This document shows positions 46,147 to 54,767 of a stretch of DNA of 64,000 nt, piece after piece. The number at the start of each line of letters is the position of its first letter. Position 1 is the first letter of the stretch. The translations under genes were made by a program, and so were the position numbers. The stretch is from Parashewanella tropica (lineage in GTDB: Bacteria > Pseudomonadota > Gammaproteobacteria > Enterobacterales > Shewanellaceae). The notes under the pieces are model-generated. The model did no database searches and was not told where the DNA came from. It saw only the letters and a program-made list of their open reading frames with translations. The stretch covers positions 3,483,001 through 3,547,000 of the forward strand of contig NZ_CP037951.1 in assembly GCF_004358445.1 (NCBI RefSeq), in the 5' to 3' direction.

Positions 46147-46791
46147 TTACCTCAAACCTAATCTATCCGCCCATGAGATCAATTCTGCGACATTATGGGC
46201 GTTGAGTTTGCGCATTAAATTAGTCCGATGGCTTTCAACTGTTTTCAAGCTGATCACTAGAGCCTCAGCCATATCCCGATTTCTCAAACCTTCGCAAATT
46301 AAGCCTAACACCTGTTTTTCTCTATGAGTCAATGTTGGAAGGTCGTGGGTTTCTGTATCAAAGGCATGAATTTGCTGCTCATCTAGGCTGGGATCAATAA
46401 AGGTTTTTCCTCTGATCACGGTTTTAATGGCAGCAAATAGTGTGGATTTAGGACTATTTTTTAACAAATATCCGTTGGCCCCAATATCTAATGCTTCTCG
46501 TGCTGTTTTTTCTTCAGCAACAGCCGTGAGCATAATAATCAGAATTTCTGGCCAACGGTTTTTGAGCTGTCTGACAACTTCAATGCCATTCATTTTTGGC
46601 AATCTGAAATCCATAAAGACAAGATCGGGCTGTAAAGACAGACATTCTTGATATACGGAAAGTCCATCTTCGACAAAGCCAACTAACTGCATATCAGGGT
46701 AAGGAGCCAAACAACTACTGAGCCCGTCGTAAATGAGGGAATGATCATCTACGACTAAAATTCTTAAAGGTTTGTTGGACTCAAAAGACAT
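46147..46791 (-). CDS. SsrB-like NarL/FixJ-family response regulator
   Basis: A 214-residue regulator: receiver domain about 8-125 with phospho-acceptor Asp61 (VFMDFRLPKMNG) and Lys near 111 (YLLKNSP), then a LuxR-type helix-turn-helix about 150-210 (LTHREKQVLGLICEGLRNRDMAEAL). Size and the C-terminal 'SLKTVESHRTNLMRKLNAHNVAELI' closely resemble Salmonella SsrB, the master activator of SPI-2. It probably receives phosphate from the adjacent kinase and controls the T3SS. In Salmonella ssrA and ssrB are co-directional; here the two genes converge. AGGAGA precedes the start. Confidence 0.85.
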   Translation of the reverse strand: MSFESNKPLRILVVDDHSLIYDGLSSCLAPYPDMQLVGFVEDGLSVYQECLSLQPDLVFMDFRLPKMNGIEVVRQLKNRWPEILIIMLTAVAEEKTAREALDIGANGYLLKNSPKSTLFAAIKTVIRGKTFIDPSLDEQQIHAFDTETHDLPTLTHREKQVLGLICEGLRNRDMAEALVISLKTVESHRTNLMRKLNAHNVAELISWADRLGLR

Positions 46792-46899
46792 GTTTGCTTC
46801 TCCTAGATCCCCGCATAGAGTTCGTTAGACGAAGTGCAGGTCTATAACTAGGGTAGCAAACTCTATCAAACTCAGTGGTTAAACTTTATCCACAAAAAG

Positions 46900-47760
46900 T
46901 TAATTTAAATAGATCAACTCACCTGTAAGATGTGGCCGTTTACCTTTTTTATCTCTCATTTCAAAACTCAAGCCATTTTCTTGGGTTTCATAGTTAAAGG
47001 TAATCGTTCCCGGCATAAATACGGGTAATTTAAAAGCAACATCAATACTAAAAGCTGAGCTTTCAAGTTTTGGCATCAATTGAGATAAGCAATAAGCCTT
47101 CGACCACATACCATGTACAAGCACTTTATCAAAACCAAAACGTTTCGATAAAAACGGATATAAATGGATCAAGTTATAATCGCCTGATGCTTTTGCATAT
47201 CGACGTCCAAGATCTTCATCGATTTCAGTAGATATGGCATTTTCCCAAGCAATATTATTGGCTCTTGGAGGACGTGAGCGGCGCTTTTCTTCATTGCGGT
47301 ATAGGTAAGTTGAGCGAGATTCCCAGACTAATTCACCTGATACAACGGCTTTTGAATAGAAGACAAATTCGATGCCTTTATCCGTAACTTCACTTTCAAC
47401 GAGCTCGCAGCTACAGTCTATAGACTCATCAATGGTTACATGACGATAGTGGGTGATCTGATTTTGAAGGTGAATCATCCCTAACAAAGGAAACGTGATT
47501 GCTTTATGGGTAAACAAGGTTGCATGCAGACGAAACATAACAATATGCAAATATGTTGGCGGTAAAATTCGACCATCAAACTCAAAGCCACAGACTTCAG
47601 AGTAGCGTTCTGCACGACGGTGAGAAACTTTAACGTTCTTTTGAGTAACGAGGATTGAAGGTAAAGCTTTACCGTCCCACCCAGGTTTTTTAACGAAAAA
47701 GATTTTGCGATATAGAGATAAAAGCGATGGCTTGCCAGTTAACTCAACCTTGTACTGCAT
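46900..47760 (-). CDS. MaoC-like hot-dog acyl dehydratase family protein
   Basis: A 286-residue protein with the C-terminal MaoC hydratase motif: 'YAKASGDYNLIHLYPFLSKR', then 'GFDKVLVHGMWSKA' (about residues 187-222), with the expected Asp and His of (R)-specific enoyl-CoA hydratases. The N-terminal half should be a second, degenerate hot-dog domain. No signal peptide; cytoplasmic or membrane-associated. Its role could be in fatty-acid or polyhydroxyalkanoate metabolism. It stands between the response regulator and the chemotaxis receptor with no clear operon partner. Confidence 0.75.
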   Translation of the reverse strand: MQYKVELTGKPSLLSLYRKIFFVKKPGWDGKALPSILVTQKNVKVSHRRAERYSEVCGFEFDGRILPPTYLHIVMFRLHATLFTHKAITFPLLGMIHLQNQITHYRHVTIDESIDCSCELVESEVTDKGIEFVFYSKAVVSGELVWESRSTYLYRNEEKRRSRPPRANNIAWENAISTEIDEDLGRRYAKASGDYNLIHLYPFLSKRFGFDKVLVHGMWSKAYCLSQLMPKLESSAFSIDVAFKLPVFMPGTITFNYETQENGLSFEMRDKKGKRPHLTGELIYLN

Positions 47761-47868
47761 TTGAAATTCTTATCCTTTAGTCTGCGAACCAAGCGGCGAT
47801 TATACCTGTAAATGACATCCATGTGCATAATTCCTATTTTTACACAGGCTTGGTTAAGCAAATATAAG

Positions 47869-49473
47869 TTAAGAAAGCTTGAACTGCTGAATCGCTCGCT
47901 CCACGTCTTTCATGGTTTGCACCGCTTTTTCACCCGATGTTTTAAGTGTTTCACTGCCCTGCGCCGTTTGTTCGGCAATCACAACGATGTTACATAAATT
48001 GGTAGAAACACTATCAGACACTTCAATTTGATGTTTACTTTGCTGACAAATGCTGTCACTCGTTTGCTGAATACTTTCAACACTTCCTAATACATCTTGT
48101 AGCGAGTGAGACAGCACCTCATTGTTCGTCAAACATTGACGAGTGCCAGCTTGTCCTACTTCCATCATGCTTCTTGCTTGTTCCGCTCGTTGCTGGATTT
48201 TTACAATGGTTTGATGAATATCGGTAATCGACTCTTGGGTTTTCATGGCTAAAGAGCGCACTTCATCGGCAACCACAGAAAAACCTCGGCCCGCTTCTCC
48301 TGCTCTAGCGGCTTCAATCGCGGCATTTAAGGCCAGTAAGTTAGTTTGCTCAGCAATATTTTCAATCACCTCAAGCACGCTTCCGATGGCTTTGCCTGAG
48401 TCACTGAGAGAGTGGATCACTTCTGCGGTTTCATCGACATTTTGGTTTAACTCTTTAAGCGCGGTCGTGGCTTGTTTCAATAGTTCAGTGCTATTTCTGG
48501 TACCAGCAAGAATATTTCCAGCCTGATCGGTAGCGACAGACACGTTTTCACCAATGGTGATCATAGAACAAGCAACCGTATCTATCGATTTACTGATCTG
48601 ATTAATTTCAAGCTTCTGTTTTGACGTTCCTTGTTCAGTTTGCTCACTAATGACTTTAAATTCACAAAGCTGGCGCTCCATTACAGACACTGACTCTGCA
48701 ATGTTTTTAACCGCATTTTGTATTTTTTCGATAAAACCATTAAATTCAGCCGATAACTGCCCAATTTCGTCTTTTCTTGACGCGTCGAGTCTTCGAGTCA
48801 AATCACCATCTCCACGAGTTAACTCCACAACCGCAGAAGATAATGCTCTGATGGGCGTTAAAATATTATGAGTAACCCATAAAGCCCAAGCTATCGCTAT
48901 CACAGCGATAATAATCATCAGAGTGCTCATTTTTACAAGCTGGAAATCAATACGTTGCTCAACCTCAGCCGCCATCTTTGATGACTCTTTCAACGTATCT
49001 TCGATTAAGGTCGTTAACTGATTTTCAACCAGATGCATTTGACGATCTAATACACGAATATCAATCAGTTGTGTTTGATTACTGGCCTGTAAATGCGTTT
49101 CCATACCAGTAAACCAAATATCAGCGGATTGTTTTATTGCCTGAGACTGATGATGGATATCAGTCGTTAAGCTGTTGTTCGAAGCTTGAGTCACTTGCTG
49201 TTCAAAACGTTGCTTGAGTGATTCAAAGTGCGTTTTCACTTCATGCTCAGCTTTAGGTTGAGTCATGGCTAACACTTGAGCAGCATAAGCTTCCATTTCT
49301 AAAAAGGTTTCCCATGCTGCTCGGCTACTATCTACCGCTTTTAACGGCTGATTGAAAGCAAAAACTGTTTGTTGCCCCTGCTCGTTTAATTGCTTGAGCA
49401 AAAATAGACTGAGCAAGCTGAATAAGAGTATTAACCCACCAAAACTCAGCAATATTTTTTGTTTAATTTTCAT
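47869..49473 (-). CDS. methyl-accepting chemotaxis protein
   Basis: A 534-residue transmembrane chemoreceptor. A first membrane helix (about 8-27) is followed by a four-helix-type periplasmic domain (about 30-180), a second helix (about 182-202), HAMP (about 203-257) and a signalling domain whose hairpin tip reads '[27 protein letters not shown]' in shortened form near 380-400. It relays ligand binding to CheA/CheW. The ligand is unknown. It lies 14 bp after the di-heme peroxidase gene on the same strand, so the two may be co-transcribed. Confidence 0.92.
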   Translation of the reverse strand: MKIKQKILLSFGGLILLFSLLSLFLLKQLNEQGQQTVFAFNQPLKAVDSSRAAWETFLEMEAYAAQVLAMTQPKAEHEVKTHFESLKQRFEQQVTQASNNSLTTDIHHQSQAIKQSADIWFTGMETHLQASNQTQLIDIRVLDRQMHLVENQLTTLIEDTLKESSKMAAEVEQRIDFQLVKMSTLMIIIAVIAIAWALWVTHNILTPIRALSSAVVELTRGDGDLTRRLDASRKDEIGQLSAEFNGFIEKIQNAVKNIAESVSVMERQLCEFKVISEQTEQGTSKQKLEINQISKSIDTVACSMITIGENVSVATDQAGNILAGTRNSTELLKQATTALKELNQNVDETAEVIHSLSDSGKAIGSVLEVIENIAEQTNLLALNAAIEAARAGEAGRGFSVVADEVRSLAMKTQESITDIHQTIVKIQQRAEQARSMMEVGQAGTRQCLTNNEVLSHSLQDVLGSVESIQQTSDSICQQSKHQIEVSDSVSTNLCNIVVIAEQTAQGSETLKTSGEKAVQTMKDVERAIQQFKLS

Positions 49474-49487
49474 ATTCAGTTATCTAA

Positions 49488-50471
49488 TTAATATGGGAGC
49501 AACGGCAAAGTAATGACTTTATCTTCACCAGTAAGTGTTTTTAAAAACGCCACTAATTGTTCAATTTCTAAATCTGACAATTCAGCCGATTTCATTAACG
49601 GTGACAAGCTAGGACGAGACGGAGTCTTTTTTACGTAATGGCGAATGACCGTATTTAAGTCATTCATTGAACCATCATGCATATATGGCGCACGCTGACT
49701 GATGTTTCTCAGGCTTGGTGTTTTAAAGGCATACTTATTCACTGGATTGTTGGTAATAACAAACCGCCCTTCATCGGAAAAACTGGTTCCAATATCGTGA
49801 AATTGGTTATCGGTAAAATTCCATCCTGTATGGCAAGAAACACAGCGGGCTTTGCCCGTAAACAATTCAAAACCACGTTTTGCATTTGAGCTAATAGCAC
49901 TTTCATCTCCCTCGACCCATCGATCGAAAGGAGCCTCCCCCGAAACAATGGTTCGCTCAAAGGTAGCAATGGCTTTTAAAATGTTCTGCTCAGAAATACC
50001 GGATTGCCCAAATACTTCACGAAATAATTCTTGGTATCCTTTCACTTTTTTTAGTCTTGCGACCACTTCAGGCAAAGTAATATTCATCTCAACCGCAGCT
50101 TCGATGGGGCCTTGAGCTTGAGCTTCTAAATCCTGTGCTCGACCATCCCAAAAAAACGATGCTCCCCAAGCGGCATTAATAATCGTTGGAGAGTGACGGC
50201 CAAGTTGAGTATTTTGGCTACCAACGGCTCTAGCGGTTGCATCTTCCCAACCAAAACTTGGGTTATGACAACTTGCGCAAGTTAGGTTTCTATTGCGGCT
50301 TAACCTTGGATCAAAAAACAGCATTTTTCCTAATGCTGCTTTAGGTGCACTGTAAGGATTCGATGCAGGAAAAGGGATATGATCTGGTCGTTTAAATGCA
50401 TCAGTCGGTTGTGCAACCACTTTTACTGAAATCAATAACGCACCCAGTAGAAGGAAAATCTTACTCTTCAT
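49488..50471 (-). CDS. di-heme cytochrome c peroxidase / MauG-family protein
   Basis: A 327-residue exported protein (signal peptide about 1-20) with two heme-c sites, CASCH at 65-69 and CVSCH near 211-215. The family 'GKMLFFDPRLSRN' and the C-terminal 'YAFKTPSLRNISQRAPYMHDGS' segment are present. Bacterial di-heme peroxidases reduce hydrogen peroxide in the periplasm with electrons from cytochrome c. MauG-like members modify other proteins. It is 14 bp upstream of the chemoreceptor, a possible redox-sensing pair. Confidence 0.88.
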   Translation of the reverse strand: MKSKIFLLLGALLISVKVVAQPTDAFKRPDHIPFPASNPYSAPKAALGKMLFFDPRLSRNRNLTCASCHNPSFGWEDATARAVGSQNTQLGRHSPTIINAAWGASFFWDGRAQDLEAQAQGPIEAAVEMNITLPEVVARLKKVKGYQELFREVFGQSGISEQNILKAIATFERTIVSGEAPFDRWVEGDESAISSNAKRGFELFTGKARCVSCHTGWNFTDNQFHDIGTSFSDEGRFVITNNPVNKYAFKTPSLRNISQRAPYMHDGSMNDLNTVIRHYVKKTPSRPSLSPLMKSAELSDLEIEQLVAFLKTLTGEDKVITLPLLPY

Positions 50472-50651
50472 ATAATGTCTCTCAGTATGAGCTTCTTATT
50501 TTGATGGAGGTTTTAGCCCTATCATTTTATCGAAAATATCAATAAAAGCTTTAGGGTTATTTATGACATCCCAGCTAAGCGGTTAAAACCTGAACATCTT
50601 TTTAACAAAAATTACATTTTTACTTTGTACCTAAATCGTTATTGGTGACAC

Positions 50652-51650
50652 ATGACTTCAATCCCTATTACTTACAAGCATATTGGTGTGACTAATTGTA
50701 AAGACACACCTCTATCGCTCACTCAATCCCCGCTACCTCACATAGCACCTAATCAAGTGTTAATCAAAGTTGCAGCCGCGGGCGTTAATGGGCCAGATTT
50801 AGCACAAAGACAAGGAATTTATCCGCCACCAGACGATGCATCACCCATCTTAGGATTAGAGGTCGCAGGAAAAATATGCGCCGTTGGCAATGAGGTCACC
50901 CAATGGCAAATTGGCGATGAGATATGTGCTTTAGTGGCAGGCGGTGGTTATGCTGAATATGCGATTGCCCATCAAGACCACTGTTTAGCATTACCTAATT
51001 CGATATCTATGATCCAAGGTGCCGCTTTGCCTGAAACCCTATTTACCGTGTGGGGTAACCTGTTTCAACGGGCTAAGCTTAAGCCGTCAGATACTGTACT
51101 CATCCACGGTGCTTCAGGCGGTTTGGGGAATTGTGCAATCCAGTTAGCTAAAGCTTTTGGGGCAAAGGTTATTGCAACGGCAGGTAGCCAAGACAAATGC
51201 ACGCATTGTTTAGCATTAGGGGCTGATCATGCATTTGAATATTCATCACCGTCCCTTCATCAAGCCATTATGGAAGCCACAAATCATCAAGGTGTATCAG
51301 TCGTATTTGATATGGCAGCCGGAGACTTTGTTAATTTAAACCTCAAACTGCTTCAACATGATGGTCGAATGGTTACTGTAGCCCTGCAACGCGGCATTAA
51401 GGCTCAAGTTGATGTCTTTCGTTTAATGAGCAAACGTATCATTTGGACGGGTTCAACTCTACGGCCTCAATCCGATGAAACAAAAGCCAATATTGCAACA
51501 GAGTTAAAACAACATGTGCTTCCTCTTTTAAAGCAAGGGCTCTGTCATCCTCATATTTATCAAACATTTGAACTGTCAGAAGCAGAGCAAGCCCACCAAC
51601 TTATGGCTTCTAAAACACACTCGGGGAAAATTGTTCTCACCGTCAATTAG
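50652..51650 (+). CDS. NAD(P)H quinone oxidoreductase, zinc-free MDR family
   Basis: A 332-residue medium-chain dehydrogenase/reductase. A GroES-like N-terminal domain covers about 25-120 and a Rossmann domain about 130-265 with NADPH motif 'IHGASGGLGNCAIQLAKAFG'. The zinc-binding cysteines of alcohol dehydrogenases are absent, as in Qor and PIG3-type enzymes. The 'PDLAQRQGIYPPP' N-terminal stretch is typical of the PIG3-like quinone reductases. Cytoplasmic, single-gene, divergent from the peroxidase gene. Confidence 0.85.
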   Translation: MTSIPITYKHIGVTNCKDTPLSLTQSPLPHIAPNQVLIKVAAAGVNGPDLAQRQGIYPPPDDASPILGLEVAGKICAVGNEVTQWQIGDEICALVAGGGYAEYAIAHQDHCLALPNSISMIQGAALPETLFTVWGNLFQRAKLKPSDTVLIHGASGGLGNCAIQLAKAFGAKVIATAGSQDKCTHCLALGADHAFEYSSPSLHQAIMEATNHQGVSVVFDMAAGDFVNLNLKLLQHDGRMVTVALQRGIKAQVDVFRLMSKRIIWTGSTLRPQSDETKANIATELKQHVLPLLKQGLCHPHIYQTFELSEAEQAHQLMASKTHSGKIVLTVN

Positions 51651-51969
51651 CCTGTAAGACGGTTGTAATAATCTCGCCTAATAATGAGTTCGTATTTTCA
51701 AAAATTGCGCACTGGTGCAAAAATTAACATTAAACTGTGACAAAAAACTTGAACCCTAACATTTTTTGACTAAATTCGTATAAAGCCGATGGCATGGGGT
51801 TTTCCATGATATTGGTTCTTTGTTGCAAGTGTGATTAGGGCTTGCCCTAATTTAGCGTTTTGCATTCGTTACTTCATTCTTCGAATGCAAAACATTGTCG
51901 TCGGGTGGGTTGAACCTAACTTTATCGCCCCCCCTGAGTGTATGTGTTGAATGAAGGGTATTAGCATAT
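51651..51969. other. 319-bp intergenic region with three consecutive hairpins
   Basis: Between the quinone reductase and the small acidic protein. Three dyads are visible: CATGG/CCATG near 51792-51808; TTAGGGC-TT-GCCCTAA at 51835-51850; and GTTTTGCATTCG/CGAATGCAAAAC (12 bp, loop 13) at 51857-51893. A C7 run follows at 51928-51934. These may be a terminator, operator and leader structures, or a small RNA. Confidence 0.5.
51857..51893 (+). promoter_or_regulatory. 12-bp perfect hairpin in the leader of the small acidic protein
   Basis: GTTTTGCATTCG pairs perfectly with CGAATGCAAAAC around a 13-base loop, about 77 bp before the start codon. No T run follows. A 16-bp perfect palindrome lies just upstream at 51835-51850. 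Confidence 0.5.
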
Positions 51970-52380
51970 ATGAACAGCATGGACAAAAAGCAGCTTTGGT
52001 ATGGCGAGCTAAGAACAGCCCGTGGAAATACGATTGTCATCCATGATCAGGCATTACCAGAGGCCAGTCCTGGCCGTATCTATTTGTATAACTCAACCCG
52101 TGAATCCATTATCGAGTATGTTAAAGATATTGTTGAGCATAACTTGCATGATTTGGATAAGGATAGCCTTGCGAAAGCACAAGCGAACTACGCTGAAGCA
52201 TGGAAACAAGCCAAAACGGAATTCATGAGTAAGCAAAAGGGTAATCTTGATCTAAACCCTGAAGCCACATCCACTTCAGCTAAATCGGATGAATCTATCG
52301 ACTTAGACGAAGAACCAGAGATCACCGCTGACGTCGATGATCTTCAAAATGAATGGACAGATGAAGAGTACGAGGAATAG
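51970..52380 (+). CDS. conserved-type small acidic hypothetical protein
   Basis: A 136-residue cytoplasmic protein. The N-terminal ~85 residues form a compact domain (KKQLWYGELRTARGNTIVIH, then YLYNSTRESIIEYVKDIVEHNL). The C-terminal ~50 residues are low-complexity and strongly acidic (Glu, Asp, Ser). I do not recognise a function, though I believe similar genes sit near galactose genes in Shewanella. It converges on galM with 4 bp between stop codons. A hairpin-rich leader precedes it. Confidence 0.7.
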   Translation: MNSMDKKQLWYGELRTARGNTIVIHDQALPEASPGRIYLYNSTRESIIEYVKDIVEHNLHDLDKDSLAKAQANYAEAWKQAKTEFMSKQKGNLDLNPEATSTSAKSDESIDLDEEPEITADVDDLQNEWTDEEYEE

Positions 52381-52384
52381 CCCT

Positions 52385-53425
52385 CTACTCTTCAATAGTT
52401 TCAAACTGATATCGGCTAAGGTGATGGTATTGCTCCCCCACCTCTAGCCATGATTTACCAAGTAAATCAGGTTGATTAGGCGCATCTGGGCATAACTGGG
52501 GTTCTAGGCAAATTCCGTGATACTGGTTAAATACTTGTCCATTCTCTCCCTTGGTACCAGCTAGAAAATTAGCCGTATAAACTTGAACACCAGGTTGATT
52601 AGTAAATAAGGTCATCATCACCCCACTTTTAGGGCTAGCTATCCGCCCAAATCGAACCAAATTATCAGATTCATTTTCCATTAAGTAACAATGATCTAAA
52701 CCACGTGTCGCTTCGACACTTTTATCAATTAAGCGTTCAGCTAGCTCACTCTTCTGATTGAAGTTTAACGTAGCCGTTACAGGCTCAATAGCAACAGGAA
52801 TACCTTGTTCATCAGTACGCAAATACTGAGTACAATCCGTCTGTAATAAATGCTGAGTAATGGTTTCTGAGCCATCAAGGTTGAAATAACTGTGTTGAGT
52901 TAAATTCACTGGGCAAGGTTTATCGGTAGATGCTGTAATTTCAACGAGTAAGCTATTGCCATCAAGACGATAATCAAGTTGTACTTCACAGTTACCCGGA
53001 AACCCCATATCGCCATCAGGACTCGTTAACGTCAATCTCACTCCATCTTCCAATTCAGCCAACTCAGCCAACTGCCACTGCTTTTGATTGAATCCTTTGC
53101 TCCCGCCATGCAAGCAATTGTCTTGATTATTGACGTCCAGCTGAAACTCTTGGCCTTGATAGCTTAACTCTCCTCCTTTGATTCGGTTTGCAAATCGACC
53201 AGCTACCGCTCCCAAGTGAGCGTCTTGATCTAAATAAGCTTGAGCACTATCACAACCTAATACAATATTTTGTCGTTCACCGTTACGATCTGGTACCCAT
53301 AAATGACGAATGATGCCGCCTAGAGAAAGCACTTCCATAGCGATAATTCCATTATCAACAATGACTCTCTCTATCTCTCCTCCACGAGGATCTTTCCATG
53401 GCGTTTGTTTTATTATTTTTATCAC
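52385..53425 (-). CDS. galM: aldose 1-epimerase (galactose mutarotase)
   Basis: A 346-residue GalM converting beta- to alpha-galactose. Catalytic landmarks include 'NRIKGGELSYQGQEF' with the substrate-binding region, 'LTQHSYFNLDG' (catalytic His) and 'CLEPQLCPDAPN' (catalytic Glu) near the end. It is the last gene of the symporter-galK-galM set, 50 bp after galK. The product feeds galactokinase. Confidence 0.92.
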   Translation of the reverse strand: MIKIIKQTPWKDPRGGEIERVIVDNGIIAMEVLSLGGIIRHLWVPDRNGERQNIVLGCDSAQAYLDQDAHLGAVAGRFANRIKGGELSYQGQEFQLDVNNQDNCLHGGSKGFNQKQWQLAELAELEDGVRLTLTSPDGDMGFPGNCEVQLDYRLDGNSLLVEITASTDKPCPVNLTQHSYFNLDGSETITQHLLQTDCTQYLRTDEQGIPVAIEPVTATLNFNQKSELAERLIDKSVEATRGLDHCYLMENESDNLVRFGRIASPKSGVMMTLFTNQPGVQVYTANFLAGTKGENGQVFNQYHGICLEPQLCPDAPNQPDLLGKSWLEVGEQYHHLSRYQFETIEE

Positions 53426-53475
53426 TTAAATTTCCTTAAATAACCACTCTGCCTTGATACGCTTTGAACCTTGAG

Positions 53476-54633
53476 TTACTCATCAACTCTTGCAGCAGCA
53501 GCGGCGGCACTGCATAAATACACCTGTGCTTCGATTCCCGTATGTGCAAGGTATTGTGTCTCAACAGCAGTCACAACATCGTCGGTTAACTCATGCTCGA
53601 CAAGGGCAATGACACTGCCTCCAAAACCACTTCCGGTTAATCGAACACCACCTCGATCACCCACTTGTTGCTTGATGATATCCACCAACAAGTCAATTTC
53701 AGGAATACTCATTTCAAAGTCATCACGCATAGATTGGTGAGATTGTTCCATCAATTTACTGATTTTTTTGATATTACCTTGTTCTAATGCTCTTGCAGCA
53801 CTTTGAGTACGAGCATTTTCGGTGATCACATGGCGCGCTCTTTGGTATAAATGTTCATCGAGTTGGCTTCTATGCTGTTTTAATTGCGATTCAGAAACGT
53901 GACGTAAACTTTCTAAGCCAAAATATTCAGCCACTTGCTGACATTCGTCTTTTCGAAGTTGATACTTTGTCTGAATGTCTTTAGCGTATTTGCCTGAATG
54001 AACAATGATAATACTTAAATTGTCTGGAATGGTGACAGATTCGTAATCCAAGTCTAGGCAATCAATCAACAAGGCTTGATCCGCTTCAGCCAGAGCACTG
54101 ATCATCTGATCTTTCATGCCACAGGTACGAGCCATAAAATGGTGCTCACCTCGCTGAGCAAGTTGAGCAATCGCTAATGGTGATAAGAATAACTGACTAC
54201 TATTATTCACCGCAGTGCCAAAAGCAATTTGCAACGCTGCGGACGATGAAAACCCACTTTCCATCGGTATATCGCTAATGATAGCCACATCAACACCACA
54301 GGATTTCAACCCAGACATGGCCAAGGCAGCGGTAAAACTTTTTAAATAATGACTCCAATGGAAATCAGTATCTTCTAATGCTTCTTTACCGAAAGTCCAC
54401 TCTACAAAGTTATCAGCATCAATATCCGTGACCACGCGAAACAAATCATCTTCACGACGTTTTACCGCTGCCAATACTCTAAAATTCACCGCAGCTGGTA
54501 GAACAAAACCTTCATTATAATCTGTGTGCTCACCCATTAAATTAATACGCCCTGGTGCTTGAAAGCATGCATCAGGGCTGGTTCCAAATGTTCTTACAAA
54601 TAATTTAGTTGCACGTTGCACAGGCGAGGGCAT
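53476..54633 (-). CDS. galK: galactokinase
   Basis: A 385-residue GHMP kinase phosphorylating alpha-D-galactose at C1. The galactokinase signature GRINLMGEHTDY is at 28-39. The phosphate loop 'PMESGFSSSAAL' lies near 130, and the C-terminal motif 'RLTGSGFGGSVIAL' near 345. All are intact. It is the middle gene of the cluster; galT and galE are not in the window, so later Leloir steps must be encoded elsewhere. Confidence 0.95.
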   Translation of the reverse strand: MPSPVQRATKLFVRTFGTSPDACFQAPGRINLMGEHTDYNEGFVLPAAVNFRVLAAVKRREDDLFRVVTDIDADNFVEWTFGKEALEDTDFHWSHYLKSFTAALAMSGLKSCGVDVAIISDIPMESGFSSSAALQIAFGTAVNNSSQLFLSPLAIAQLAQRGEHHFMARTCGMKDQMISALAEADQALLIDCLDLDYESVTIPDNLSIIIVHSGKYAKDIQTKYQLRKDECQQVAEYFGLESLRHVSESQLKQHRSQLDEHLYQRARHVITENARTQSAARALEQGNIKKISKLMEQSHQSMRDDFEMSIPEIDLLVDIIKQQVGDRGGVRLTGSGFGGSVIALVEHELTDDVVTAVETQYLAHTGIEAQVYLCSAAAAAARVDE

Positions 54634-54767
54634 AAAACTACAGGTTTCCCAAAATATAACTAAACAAAGCTGAGCTTGAGCTAAATGAATTTAAATTCAG
54701 TGCTAAGTTCTCAACAAAAATACTGAGCTGAGTTATATCATGCTTCAAAGGATACTGTCACTAGCCA

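Noticed and set aside
51928-51934. C7 run as a second phase-variation tract
   Set aside because: It is short, outside coding sequence, and not placed at an evident -35/-10 spacer.
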